DNA of 64,000 nucleotides from Actinoplanes ianthinogenes (GTDB lineage: Bacteria; Actinomycetota; Actinomycetes; Mycobacteriales; Micromonosporaceae). The first letter of the stretch is position 1. Each line of letters begins with the position of its first letter. The stretch covers positions 6,139,501 through 6,203,500 of the forward strand of contig NZ_AP023356.1 of assembly GCF_018324205.1 (NCBI RefSeq), given 5' to 3'. The notes under the pieces were generated by a model. That model made no database searches and was not told the origin of the DNA. It saw only the letters and a program-made list of their open reading frames with translations. This document shows, one piece after another, positions 16,704-24,898 of the stretch. The position numbers and the translations under genes are program-made.

Positions 16704-18029
16704 ATGACCGACGAGCAGAAGCGGCCGGACGAGCGTCGTCTCACGGCGGGGGAGCGCAACGAGCTGCGGCGTCAGGAGCGTCGCGCGGCCCGCCGGGCCG
16801 AGCAGCAGGGCGCGGACCAGCGGGGACGCAAGGCAGGCGGCGCGCGGGGCGGTGCGTCCGGGGAGCGGGGCGCGGCAGGCGGGTCCGGCGCCGGGTCACG
16901 CTCGGGCCGAGGTTCCGGCTCTTTCGGTACGCGTGGAGAACGTCCCGCCGCCGAGCCGGGCAGCCGTCGCGGGACACCCGGCGGAACCCGGAGCGGTCAG
17001 GGCGCCCCCAGCACGCCGGCCGCCCGCCGGGACGCGGCGCTCGGGCGTACCGAAAAATCGCATGTGTCCGCAGGCGTGCCGGAGGCCCGCCCGGAGCGCA
17101 AGCCCCGCGTGCGCAAGCACAAGGCGGCGACCGTGGAACGCCGGGACGACGGGGTGTATCGCGCCGGTTTCGCCTGTTTCGTCGGGCGGCCGAACGCCGG
17201 CAAGTCGACCCTGACCAACGCGATCGTCGGGCAGAAGATCGCGATCACCTCGAACAAGCCGCAGACCACCCGGCACGTGATCCGCGGCATCCTGCACCGG
17301 CCGGACTCGCAGTTGGTGCTGGTCGACACACCGGGTCTGCACCGGCCCCGGACGCTGCTCGGCGAGCGGCTCAACGACCTGGTCCGCGAGGTGTGGAGTG
17401 AGGTCGACGTGATCGGGGTGTGCTTCCCGGCGGACGAGCCGGTGGGGCGCGGCGACCGGTTCATCTCGGCCGAGGTCGGCGAGCTCAAGGCCAAGATCAT
17501 CGCGGTGGTGACCAAGGTGGACCTGGTCGACCCGGCGACCCTGGCGGAGCGGCTGCTCCAGGTGTCCGAGCTGTACGACTTCGCGGAGATCATCCCCGTC
17601 AGCGCGGTCTCCGGGCACCAGGTGGAGAACCTGACCGACGCGATGGTGCGGCTGATGCCGGAGTCCCCGCAGCTGTACCCGGACGACGTGCTGACCGACG
17701 AGCCGGAGCAGGTGCTGATCGGCGAGCTGATCCGCGAGGCGGCCCTGGAGGGCGTCCGCGACGAGCTGCCGCACTCGATCGCGGTGCTGGTCGAGGAGAT
17801 GATGGTCGAGGGCAACCTCACCAAGATCTTCGCGGATCTCTATGTGGAGCGGGACAGTCAGAAGTCGATCGTGATCGGGACCCGGGGCGCGCGGCTCAAG
17901 GAGGTCGGTTCGCGGGCGCGAGGTGAGATCGAGCAACTTCTGGGTACCAAGGTTTATCTCGATCTCCACGTCCGGGTGGCGAAGGAGTGGCAGCGGGACC
18001 CGAAGCAGCTCCGCAAGCTCGGTTTCTAG
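16704..18029 (+). CDS. era: GTPase Era with long basic N-terminal extension
   Basis: 441 residues; GTPase that binds the 3' end of 16S rRNA during 30S assembly. The GTPase domain begins near residue 152 with GRPNAGKS (161-168), then QTTRH, DTPGLH, TKVD and SAVSGHQV, followed by a KH RNA-binding domain. Residues 1-150 are an extra Gly/Arg/Ala-rich, probably disordered, highly basic region not present in the typical 300-residue Era. The ATG at 16704 follows AAGGAAG. Two inverted copies of CGTACCGAAA lie within the extension (16922-16931 and 17046-17055). Confidence 0.95.
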   Translation: MTDEQKRPDERRLTAGERNELRRQERRAARRAEQQGADQRGRKAGGARGGASGERGAAGGSGAGSRSGRGSGSFGTRGERPAAEPGSRRGTPGGTRSGQGAPSTPAARRDAALGRTEKSHVSAGVPEARPERKPRVRKHKAATVERRDDGVYRAGFACFVGRPNAGKSTLTNAIVGQKIAITSNKPQTTRHVIRGILHRPDSQLVLVDTPGLHRPRTLLGERLNDLVREVWSEVDVIGVCFPADEPVGRGDRFISAEVGELKAKIIAVVTKVDLVDPATLAERLLQVSELYDFAEIIPVSAVSGHQVENLTDAMVRLMPESPQLYPDDVLTDEPEQVLIGELIREAALEGVRDELPHSIAVLVEEMMVEGNLTKIFADLYVERDSQKSIVIGTRGARLKEVGSRARGEIEQLLGTKVYLDLHVRVAKEWQRDPKQLRKLGF

Positions 18030-18037
18030 ATCGATAG

Positions 18038-18064
18038 TTGGACATTCTCTGACTATGGGATAAT
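18038..18064 (+). promoter_or_regulatory. Putative sigma-70-type promoter for the acyltransferase
   Basis: TTGGAC at 18038 and GATAAT at 18059 lie in an unusually AT-rich gap after era, with a 15-bp spacer that is short of the optimum. Placement between genes suggests separate transcription of the acyltransferase. Weak evidence. Confidence 0.35.
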
Positions 18065-18112
18065 TCACCGGAATTTGCACTCTTCGGTCGATTGCGGGTA
18101 ACACGGTTGGCC

Positions 18113-19171
18113 ATGCGCAACCGGTACCTGGACCTGCTCCGCGCGATCGCCACCGTCCGGGTGGTGGTCTACCACCTGACCGGCTGGACCGCGCTGACCA
18201 TCGTCTTCCCGGCGATGTCGGTGATGTTCGCGCTGGCCGGGTCGCTGATGGCGGCGTCGCTCGACCGGTTCGGGGCGTGGGCGGTGGAGCGGCGACTGCG
18301 CCGGCTGCTGCCCTCGCTCTGGCTGCTGACCCTGGTGATCGCGGTGCCGGCGATGCTGCTCAGCGGTACCCCGTTCGACGTACACCTGCTGCTCTGGGGT
18401 TTCCCGCTTGTCGACCCGGAGGCCACCGGCTGGTGGATGGCCGCGCTCAGCCACGCGTGGTACCTGCGTGACTTCCTCTGGTTCGTGCTGCTCTCGCCGC
18501 TGGCGCTGCCGGTCTTCCGGCGGTTCCCGCTGGTCGCGATCCTGGTTCCGTACGCCGCCCTGGTGGTCCTGGAACTGACCGGCGTCAAGGTGGTCAACGT
18601 GGTGCACGACCTCGCGCTGTACGGCGGGGCGTGGCTGCTCGGCTTCGCCCACCACGACGGGTACCTGCGGCGGATCCCGCGCAAGCGGTTGTTCGGGCTG
18701 GCCGCCGGGCTGGCGCTGCCCGGGATCGCCTGGGTCGCCACCCACCCCGGCCCGCGCGGCTGGGACCTGAACGACATCCCGATCGGCAACGCGCTCTGGT
18801 CCGCCGCGTTCGTGCTGGTCGCGCTCGGCTGCTCGCCGATGGTCCGGGATCACCGGGTGCTGACCGTGCTCAACTCCCGGGCGCTGAGCATCTACCTGTG
18901 GCACATCCCGATCGTGGTGGCGGTCACCCAGTTCGGCGAGCGGCACGACCTGCCGCTCACCGGGCCGGTCGGGCTCACCTGGCGGTTCGCGGTCGTGGGT
19001 GTGCTGCTCGCCGTGGCGCTGGCGCTGGTCGGCTGGGTCGAGGACGTGGCCGCCGGGCGGCGGCCCACGCTGCTGCCGGGCCGCCGTCTCCCGGTGCCGG
19101 TCTCGCCGGCGCCCGCTCCCGCCGCCGGACTAGACGGCGTGGACGGTCAGGTCGCCGCTGCGCGTGCGTAG
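18113..19171 (+). CDS. Acyltransferase 3 family membrane protein
   Basis: 352 residues with about ten hydrophobic helices. The N-terminal RNRYLDLLRAIATVRVVVYH is the family signature in which the histidine is essential for O-acyl transfer to sugars or lipids at the membrane. The substrate is unknown. I chose the ATG at 18113 over TTG codons upstream because it begins right at the signature. It interrupts the era-recO neighbourhood. Its 3' end overlaps the convergent lipoprotein gene by 42 bases. Confidence 0.85.
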   Translation: MRNRYLDLLRAIATVRVVVYHLTGWTALTIVFPAMSVMFALAGSLMAASLDRFGAWAVERRLRRLLPSLWLLTLVIAVPAMLLSGTPFDVHLLLWGFPLVDPEATGWWMAALSHAWYLRDFLWFVLLSPLALPVFRRFPLVAILVPYAALVVLELTGVKVVNVVHDLALYGGAWLLGFAHHDGYLRRIPRKRLFGLAAGLALPGIAWVATHPGPRGWDLNDIPIGNALWSAAFVLVALGCSPMVRDHRVLTVLNSRALSIYLWHIPIVVAVTQFGERHDLPLTGPVGLTWRFAVVGVLLAVALALVGWVEDVAAGRRPTLLPGRRLPVPVSPAPAPAAGLDGVDGQVAAARA

Positions 19172-19897
19172 GTCCAGCACGTTCGCCGACCGGGGGTCGT
19201 TGGTGACACCCTCGATGTTCGCGTCGCCGCTGCCGGTGTGCTGGCTGATCCGGTAGCTGCCGGCCGGCACCAGCAGCATCAGGTCGCCGCTGCTCACCTC
19301 GGCGGTCACCGAGGCCGGCTTGGCCAGCTCCAGGTCGAGCTCGCCGGAGGTGACCCGGGCGTCGACCGGGCCGGTGATCTCGCGGGCCGCGATGTTGCCC
19401 GAAGTGGCCTCGACGGTGACGCCGGGGGCGCGGGCGATGTCGATGTCCCCGGAGGTGGCCTTGACCTTCACCGGGGTGTCGGAGCCGTTGATCCGCAGGT
19501 CACCGGAGGTGAGGGTGAGGTCGACGGCCCCGACGTCGGTCAGCGACACGTCGCCGGAGCTGACCTTGCCGCGCACCTTGACCCCGGTGGGCGCCTGCAC
19601 CTCGTAGGAGATGCGGCAGTCGAAACCACAGGTGGTCGGCAGCGTCAGGATGCTCCCGGAGAGCTGGTACGTCGTGCTGGAGCCGTTGCCGCCGCGGACC
19701 ACTCGCTTGATCTTGGTCTCGGTGACGTTTCCGGTGGTCACCAGCACGTCCCCGCTGCCACCGTCCAGCACGATGTCGGTGACCTTGACCTTCTCCGTGT
19801 CGTTGAACGTCATCGTGGCGCCCACCACGCCGTCGCAGCCGGCCAGGGCGGCGACCGAGGCGGCGGCGAGAACAAGGATGGCAACTCTGCGGCTCAT
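19130..19897 (-). CDS. Lipoprotein with DUF4097-type beta repeats
   Basis: 255 residues. The signal peptide ends in the lipobox LAGC with lipidated Cys21. The rest is a right-handed beta-repeat domain with recurring SGD turns (GSGDVLVTTG, SSGDVSLTD, TSGDLRING, ATSGDIDIAR, TSGNIAA, SSGDLMLLV, RSGDLTVHA), typical of DUF4097 adhesin-like proteins. Exported and membrane-anchored; molecular role unknown. Divergent from recO; convergent and overlapping with the acyltransferase. Confidence 0.85.
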   Translation of the reverse strand: MSRRVAILVLAAASVAALAGCDGVVGATMTFNDTEKVKVTDIVLDGGSGDVLVTTGNVTETKIKRVVRGGNGSSTTYQLSGSILTLPTTCGFDCRISYEVQAPTGVKVRGKVSSGDVSLTDVGAVDLTLTSGDLRINGSDTPVKVKATSGDIDIARAPGVTVEATSGNIAAREITGPVDARVTSGELDLELAKPASVTAEVSSGDLMLLVPAGSYRISQHTGSGDANIEGVTNDPRSANVLDLRTRSGDLTVHAV

Positions 19898-20004
19898 GCC
19901 CTGACGCTATGCGGGGGGTGACAGGACGCACCATCGGTCCCGTCCCGGAGTCGACCCTGAGATCCGGGTCAGGGTTTGTCGTAGGCACGGGGCAGAATGG
20001 CGGG

Positions 20005-20781
20005 GTGCCTGCCGGATACCGCCGCCATCTCTACCGCGACGACGCGGTGGTGCTGCGCGCGCAGAAACTCGGCGAGAGCGACCGGATCGTCACCCTGCTG
20101 ACCCGCCGGCACGGCCGGCTGCGCGCGGTCGCCCGCGGCGTGCGGCGCACCACCTCACGCTTCGGCGCCCGGCTGGAGCCGTTCGGGCACATCGACCTCC
20201 AGCTGGCCGGCTCGCCCGAGGGGGTGGGCAGCTCGCTGCACTCGGTCAGCCAGGTCGAGGCGCTGTCGCTGTTCGGCAAGAGCTTCCTGGCCGACTATCC
20301 GCGTTACACCGCGGCCAGCGCGATCTGCGAGACCGCCGAGCGGCTCACCCCGGTCGAGCGGGAGCCCTCGCTGCGGTTGTTCCAGCTCACCCTCGGCGCG
20401 CTCAAGGCCCTGGCGGCCGGCGAGCACGCCGCCACCCTGGTGCTGGACGCCTACCTGCTGCGCGGCATGGCCTTCGCCGGCTGGGCGCCGGCGGTCACCG
20501 AGTGTGCCGTCTGCGGCGAGCCCGGGCAGCACGCGGCGTTCGCCGTCCCGGCCGGCGGCGCGGTCTGCCCCGACTGCCGACCACCGGGCGCCGCCCACCC
20601 CAGCCCGGCGACGCTCGGCCTGATGGCCGCGCTGACCGCGGGCGACTGGCCGGTCGCCGACGCGTCCGCGCCCTCGGTGCGCCGGGAGTGCTCCGGGCTG
20701 GTCGCCGCCCACCTGCAATGGCACATGGAGCGCTCGCTGCGCTCGCTGCCGCTTGTCGATCGACGGGAGTTGAAACCGTGA
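20005..20781 (+). CDS. recO: DNA repair protein RecO
   Basis: 258 residues; mediator that loads RecA onto SSB-coated DNA with RecR. An N-terminal OB fold (LYRDDAVVLRAQKLGESDRIVTLLTRRHGRLRAVARG) is followed by a helical domain and a zinc site (CAVCG ... CPDC). The GTG at 20005 is placed just before the conserved LYRDDAVVLR. The stop overlaps the uppS start (GTGA), so the pair is translationally coupled, as usual in actinobacteria. Confidence 0.95.
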   Translation: MPAGYRRHLYRDDAVVLRAQKLGESDRIVTLLTRRHGRLRAVARGVRRTTSRFGARLEPFGHIDLQLAGSPEGVGSSLHSVSQVEALSLFGKSFLADYPRYTAASAICETAERLTPVEREPSLRLFQLTLGALKALAAGEHAATLVLDAYLLRGMAFAGWAPAVTECAVCGEPGQHAAFAVPAGGAVCPDCRPPGAAHPSPATLGLMAALTAGDWPVADASAPSVRRECSGLVAAHLQWHMERSLRSLPLVDRRELKP

Positions 20782-21560
20782 GCCCGCGTCCGCCCACCCC
20801 CCACATCTCCGGCGCCCGGCCACCCGCGCTGCCGTCCGCCGCGATCCCACGCCACGTGGCGATCGTGATGGACGGCAACGGCCGCTGGGCCAAGGAGCGG
20901 GGCCTGTCCCGCACCAAGGGGCACGAGCAGGGGGAGCACTCGCTCTTCGACGCCATCGAGGGCGCCATCGAGCTGGGCATTCCCTACCTCTCGGCGTACG
21001 CGTTCTCCACCGAGAACTGGAAGCGCTCGCCGGACGAGGTGCGCTTCCTGATGGGCTTCAACCGGGACGTCATCCGCCGCCGCCGCGACCAGCTGGTCGA
21101 CCTCGGGGTCCGGGTGGTCTGGTCCGGCCGGGCCGGCCGGCTGTGGAAAAGCGTGATCTCCGAGCTGCAGACCGCCGAGGAGATGAGCAAGAACAACAGC
21201 ACGCTCACCCTCCAGTTCTGTGTGAACTACGGTGGCCAGGCGGAGATCGCCGACGCGGCCGCCGCGATCGCCCGGGACGTCGCGGCCGGCAAGCTCAAGG
21301 CCGACAAGGTCAACGAGAAGACCATCGCGCGGTATCTCTACCATCCCGAGGTCCCGGAGGTGGACCTGTTCCTGCGGCCCTCCGGCGAGCAGCGCACGTC
21401 GAACTTCCTGCTCTGGCAGTCGGCGTATGCCGAAATGGTCTACCTGGACACCCTCTGGCCGGACTTCGACCGCCGCCACCTGTGGTACGCGTGTGAGCTC
21501 TACGCCCAGCGCGACCGGCGCTTCGGCGGCGCCCTGCCGAACCCGGTGAGTCCCACATGA
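20778..21560 (+). CDS. uppS: Isoprenyl transferase (undecaprenyl/decaprenyl diphosphate synthase)
   Basis: 260 residues; Z-prenyl chain elongation giving the polyprenyl diphosphate carrier for peptidoglycan and arabinogalactan-type polymers. The hallmark IVMDGNGRWAKERG with its Mg-binding aspartate, the FSTENWKR segment and RPSGEQRTSNFLLWQSAYAE are complete. GTG start overlaps the recO stop; the 3' end overlaps the phosphatase start (ATGA). The chain length cannot be read from sequence. Confidence 0.95.
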   Translation: MSPRPPTPHISGARPPALPSAAIPRHVAIVMDGNGRWAKERGLSRTKGHEQGEHSLFDAIEGAIELGIPYLSAYAFSTENWKRSPDEVRFLMGFNRDVIRRRRDQLVDLGVRVVWSGRAGRLWKSVISELQTAEEMSKNNSTLTLQFCVNYGGQAEIADAAAAIARDVAAGKLKADKVNEKTIARYLYHPEVPEVDLFLRPSGEQRTSNFLLWQSAYAEMVYLDTLWPDFDRRHLWYACELYAQRDRRFGGALPNPVSPT

Positions 21561-22081
21561 TCGAGATCCGGCACCTCTGGATCGCCCGGCACGCCTTCGC
21601 CAACGAGGACGAGTCCGGCCTGACCGGCGACGGCGAGCAGCAGGCCACCCTCCTCGGCGAGCGGATGGCCGGGGTGCCGCTGACGGCGATCTTCCACAGT
21701 CCGCTGGCCCGGGCCGCGCAGACCGCCGGGCTGGTCGCCGCGCACCTGCCCGGCGTCCCGTGCGAGGCCGCCGACGAGCTGGACGACCAGTTCCCGACGC
21801 CGGCGAACTCGGCCGCCATGATCAAACGGTTCACCGGTCCGGCGCCGGCCGAGACGCACCAGCTGCTGATCACGCACGCCTTCCAGGTGGCGTGGTTCGT
21901 GCGCGACGCGCTGGAGGCGCCGGACGACCGGTGGCGCGGGCTCAACTCGTGCAACGCCGGCCTGACCCTGATCCGGTACTTCCCGGCACAGAAACCGCGG
22001 GTGATCATGTTCAACGACGTGAGCCACCTGCCGGCGGCGCTGCAGTGGACCGGGTTCCCGCCGGAGCTGCGGCCGCTCTGA
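21557..22081 (+). CDS. Histidine phosphatase family protein
   Basis: 174 residues of the phosphoglycerate-mutase-like fold. The catalytic triplet is RHA rather than the common RHG (ARHAFANEDESGLTGDGEQQA), and the second histidine is in LITHAFQVAWF. The start overlaps the uppS stop by four bases, hinting at co-translation with undecaprenyl phosphate synthesis, but the substrate is unknown. Confidence 0.82.
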   Translation: MIEIRHLWIARHAFANEDESGLTGDGEQQATLLGERMAGVPLTAIFHSPLARAAQTAGLVAAHLPGVPCEAADELDDQFPTPANSAAMIKRFTGPAPAETHQLLITHAFQVAWFVRDALEAPDDRWRGLNSCNAGLTLIRYFPAQKPRVIMFNDVSHLPAALQWTGFPPELRPL

Positions 22082-22192
22082 CCGATCGCTGCCCAGGACC
22101 ATCCCCGCTGCCGCGATGCCGCCCGTCTCTCGCGCATCTTTTTCCGGTACGACCGGCAGCCCTGTGGGAGTCGGCCCGCGATGCCCGGCCCG

Positions 22193-22218
22193 CGCACGAC
22201 CGCGGCGCGTGTCGTGCG
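22193..22218. terminator. Hairpin between convergent genes
   Basis: CGCACGAC (22193-22200) pairs with GTCGTGCG (22211-22218) around a 10-base loop in the 197-base gap between the converging phosphatase and HAD genes. Nothing else recognisable is in this gap. Confidence 0.5.
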
Positions 22219-22278
22219 GGTCCGCGGCGGCTCACGCTCCCGGCCGCTCCCCGGTGATGCGTTGTCGCTGAGGGGATC

Positions 22279-22953
22279 TCACCTGGTCAGGGCTTCGACG
22301 GCGGCTTCCAGGTCGGTCAGGTCGGGCAGCACCACGTGGGCGCCGGCGGCGGCCAGCTCCGCCGCCGGGGTGGCGCCGGTGGCCACCGCGACGGCGACCG
22401 CGTCGTTGGCCAGCGCCGCGGTCACGTCGTGCACGGTGTCGCCGATCACGACCAGGCGGAACGGTTCGCCGTACTTCGCCTCGGCCCGCTCCCGCGAGCG
22501 CCGGACCAGGGTGGCCCGCACGCTGTCGTCGGTGCCGTACCCACCCACCTCGGCGTCGAACGAGCCGGTGAGGCCGAACGCGGCCACCTTCGCCGCGGCG
22601 ACCTCCGGGACGTTGCCGGTGACCAGGGTCTGCACCACGTCCGGGCGCTCACCGAGATGCTTGAGCACCTCACGGACGCCGGGCATCACCTCGCCCTGCT
22701 CGGCGAACTGGTGCCGGACGGTCTCGACGATCGCCACGTAACGCGCGAAGAACCGCTCCGGCGTGCAGTCGGTCACCCCGTGCGCGGCGAAGACCCCGTG
22801 GCAGATGTCCAGGTCGGTACGCCCGCCGAAGATCGGGGTGTCCCGCCAGGCGACCCCGGTGACCTCGGTGAACGCCAGTTTCCACGCCTGAGCCGCGACT
22901 CCGCCGCCGCGCAGCAGCGTGTAGTCGATGTCCCACATCACCAGACGTCTCAT
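22279..22953 (-). CDS. HAD family hydrolase
   Basis: 224 residues. Motif I is MWDIDYTLLRGGG (DxDxT), a phosphatase-type HAD signature; the threonine of motif II is in LVTGN, and the acidic motif IV is VVIGDTVHDV. The alpha-helical cap type C1 lies between. Substrate unknown; DxDYT HADs include phosphoglycolate phosphatase relatives. The ATG at 22953 overlaps the stop of the thiamine-binding-like gene (ATGA), making a coupled pair. Confidence 0.88.
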   Translation of the reverse strand: MRRLVMWDIDYTLLRGGGVAAQAWKLAFTEVTGVAWRDTPIFGGRTDLDICHGVFAAHGVTDCTPERFFARYVAIVETVRHQFAEQGEVMPGVREVLKHLGERPDVVQTLVTGNVPEVAAAKVAAFGLTGSFDAEVGGYGTDDSVRATLVRRSRERAEAKYGEPFRLVVIGDTVHDVTAALANDAVAVAVATGATPAAELAAAGAHVVLPDLTDLEAAVEALTR

Positions 22954-23246
22954 GACTCGCCCAGCACCCGCTCGATGTGCTCGACCTTGGCGGTCAGCGC
23001 ACCGGTCACCCCGGGCCGGACGTCCGCCTTGAGCGAGAGGCTGACCCGCGGCGCGACCGCGGCGACGGCGTCGACCGCCTGCTTGACCACGGCCATCACC
23101 TCGTCCCACTCGCCCTCGACGGTGGTGAACATGGCATCGGTACGGTTCGGCAGTCCGGAGGCGCGAACGACCCGGACGGCCTCGGCGACGGCGTCACCGA
23201 CGGAATCCCCGGCCCCGATCGGCGTGACGGAGAAGGCAACCAGCAT
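22950..23246 (-). CDS. Thiamine-binding-like protein (MTH1187/YkoF, DUF77 family)
   Basis: 98 residues, one ferredoxin-like alpha-beta domain (MLVAFSVTPIGAG ... TTVEGEWDEVMAVVKQAVDAV). The family forms oligomers that bind thiamine or precursors. The stop overlaps the HAD start; the upstream WS/DGAT gene ends three bases before its start. A thiamine-related ECF transporter lies elsewhere in the window, but no direct link is visible. Confidence 0.8.
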   Translation of the reverse strand: MLVAFSVTPIGAGDSVGDAVAEAVRVVRASGLPNRTDAMFTTVEGEWDEVMAVVKQAVDAVAAVAPRVSLSLKADVRPGVTGALTAKVEHIERVLGES

Positions 23247-23249
23247 GCC

Positions 23250-24752
23250 TCAATCTTCGCAGCGCCGATGATCAGCCGCGCAGGCACCGGCTTCTGCTCC
23301 GTCTCGCCCGCCCGGGCGGTCTTTCCGGTCCCCGGCCGCGGCTTCCTCGGCGAGGGCTGTCCAGTCCCGGCGCATGCCGGTGGTCATCGCCGGGAGGTCG
23401 GGGAAGGCGTCCGCGCCGGCCTGAACCGTGATCGCCAGCTCCCCGGCATAGGAGAGTGCCACCACGGAGAGGCCGACGTTGCCGGCCAGGTTCCCGACGG
23501 CGAACACCTGCCGGACCGGGGCGCCCAGCAGCCGGATCGGTGTCGCCGGGCCGGTCATGTTGCTCTCCATGACCGTGGTGACGCGCTGTCTCCGGCTCAA
23601 CCGGCGGATCAGGCCGAACCGAGCCATGGCCACCAGCATGGCGGTGGCGGTGGCGACCGACTGCTCGCGTTTGGCCCGGGTGGTTGCGGCCGCGATGGCC
23701 CGGAGCCGGTCGGCGGCCTCGTCGGTGGCGACCGGGAGGCGGACCAGCAGGCCGCCGGTCCGGTTTCCCTCCGGGCGGTCCGCCGGGCCGGTGCGGAGCG
23801 ACACCGCGACCGAGCAGTTGAGCCGGACGGGTGGTTCGTGACGGGAGAGCAGCAGCGACCGGACACCGCCGGTGGCGAGGGCCAGGATCAGGTCGCTGAC
23901 GGTGGCGGAGTGCCGGTGCGCGACGGTACGCGCGTCGGCCAGCGGGAGGCGTAGCACGGCCAGGCGGCGGCCCGGGGTCAGCGGCACGTTCAGCGAGGTG
24001 CGCGGTGCTCGCCAGGCCGCGGCCAGCGTTCGCAGCGCGGACCTCACCGATCCGGCCCGGCTCGCGGCGCGCTCGGGTCGTTGCTCGTGCTGCGGGGCGC
24101 GGTCGGACGGTTGCTCCTGGCGTGGGGCGCGGCTGGACCGTTGCTGGTGTTGTGGGGCGTGGCTGCGGAGGTTGTCGGCGAGCAGGTCGATCCAGCGTGG
24201 CGCCGGCTGAGGATGTCGGTAGGTGGCGGTCTCGCCGGGATTGTCGTCGTCGATCGGTGTGGTGTCGAGCAGGGCGGTCAGCAGGCGGATGGTGGCCATG
24301 CCGTCCGCGATCGCGTGGTGCAGCACGAAGACGACGGCTGTCCCGCCGTCGGGCAGGCCGGGGGCCAGCCACATGCGCCAGCGTGGCCGGGCCGGGTCGA
24401 GCACCGGGCGGATGAGGTGTTCGGTGAGGCGAAGCAGGGACCTCTCGTCGCCGGGGGCCGGCAGGTCGGCGACATTGACATGGTCGTCGATGCAAAAGTC
24501 GAGGGCGTCTGCCCAGATCGGCCGGCCGGCGAACGGGCCTGCGGCGCGGATCACCTGGCGCAACCTGGGGGCGCGGTCCAGGCGGGACTCGATCGCGGTT
24601 CGGATCTCGGCCAGCCGGGGGCGTCCGTGCGGGTCGAGCAGCGTTGTGCCGTCCAGCAACGCTACGGCGGCCACGTGGATCGGGGTGTCCGGGCTCTCGG
24701 CGGCGAGGTTGATCAGGTCCTCGGCGGTGAGCCGGGGAAAACGGCTCTCCAT
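23250..24752 (-). CDS. Wax ester synthase/diacylglycerol acyltransferase (WS/DGAT) family
   Basis: 500 residues. The N-terminal condensation-like domain has the catalytic HHAIADG (HHxxxDG); the C-terminal DUF1298 domain has PIRLLGAPVRQVFAVGNL and related segments. These enzymes transfer acyl-CoA to alcohols or diacylglycerol for storage lipid. The inter-domain linker (about residues 195-225) contains three 10-residue Arg/Gln/Pro-rich repeats encoded by a 30-bp minisatellite. First gene of a probable three-gene operon with the thiamine-binding-like and HAD genes. Confidence 0.88.
   Translation of the reverse strand: MESRFPRLTAEDLINLAAESPDTPIHVAAVALLDGTTLLDPHGRPRLAEIRTAIESRLDRAPRLRQVIRAAGPFAGRPIWADALDFCIDDHVNVADLPAPGDERSLLRLTEHLIRPVLDPARPRWRMWLAPGLPDGGTAVVFVLHHAIADGMATIRLLTALLDTTPIDDDNPGETATYRHPQPAPRWIDLLADNLRSHAPQHQQRSSRAPRQEQPSDRAPQHEQRPERAASRAGSVRSALRTLAAAWRAPRTSLNVPLTPGRRLAVLRLPLADARTVAHRHSATVSDLILALATGGVRSLLLSRHEPPVRLNCSVAVSLRTGPADRPEGNRTGGLLVRLPVATDEAADRLRAIAAATTRAKREQSVATATAMLVAMARFGLIRRLSRRQRVTTVMESNMTGPATPIRLLGAPVRQVFAVGNLAGNVGLSVVALSYAGELAITVQAGADAFPDLPAMTTGMRRDWTALAEEAAAGDRKDRPGGRDGAEAGACAADHRRCED
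24079..24168 (-). repeat. 30-bp in-frame repeat in the WS/DGAT linker (3 copies)
   Basis: Three imperfect 30-bp units, each with a GTTGCT...GGGGCG core on the plus strand, encode related decapeptides of the RAPQHEQRPE type. The repeat keeps frame and is confined to the variable inter-domain linker. Confidence 0.75.
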
Positions 24753-24898
24753 GCCACCAGCATGCCGGGGTGGCGGCGGGTTCGGCAGGGCCGGTGGACC
24801 CTGCTTGGCGGTGCCTACAAAGTAGCAGTGACGGGGACGAATCGGTATCGGGTGACTGACCGAGGGTGATCAGGGTGGGGGGCGCCTACGGTCGCCGG

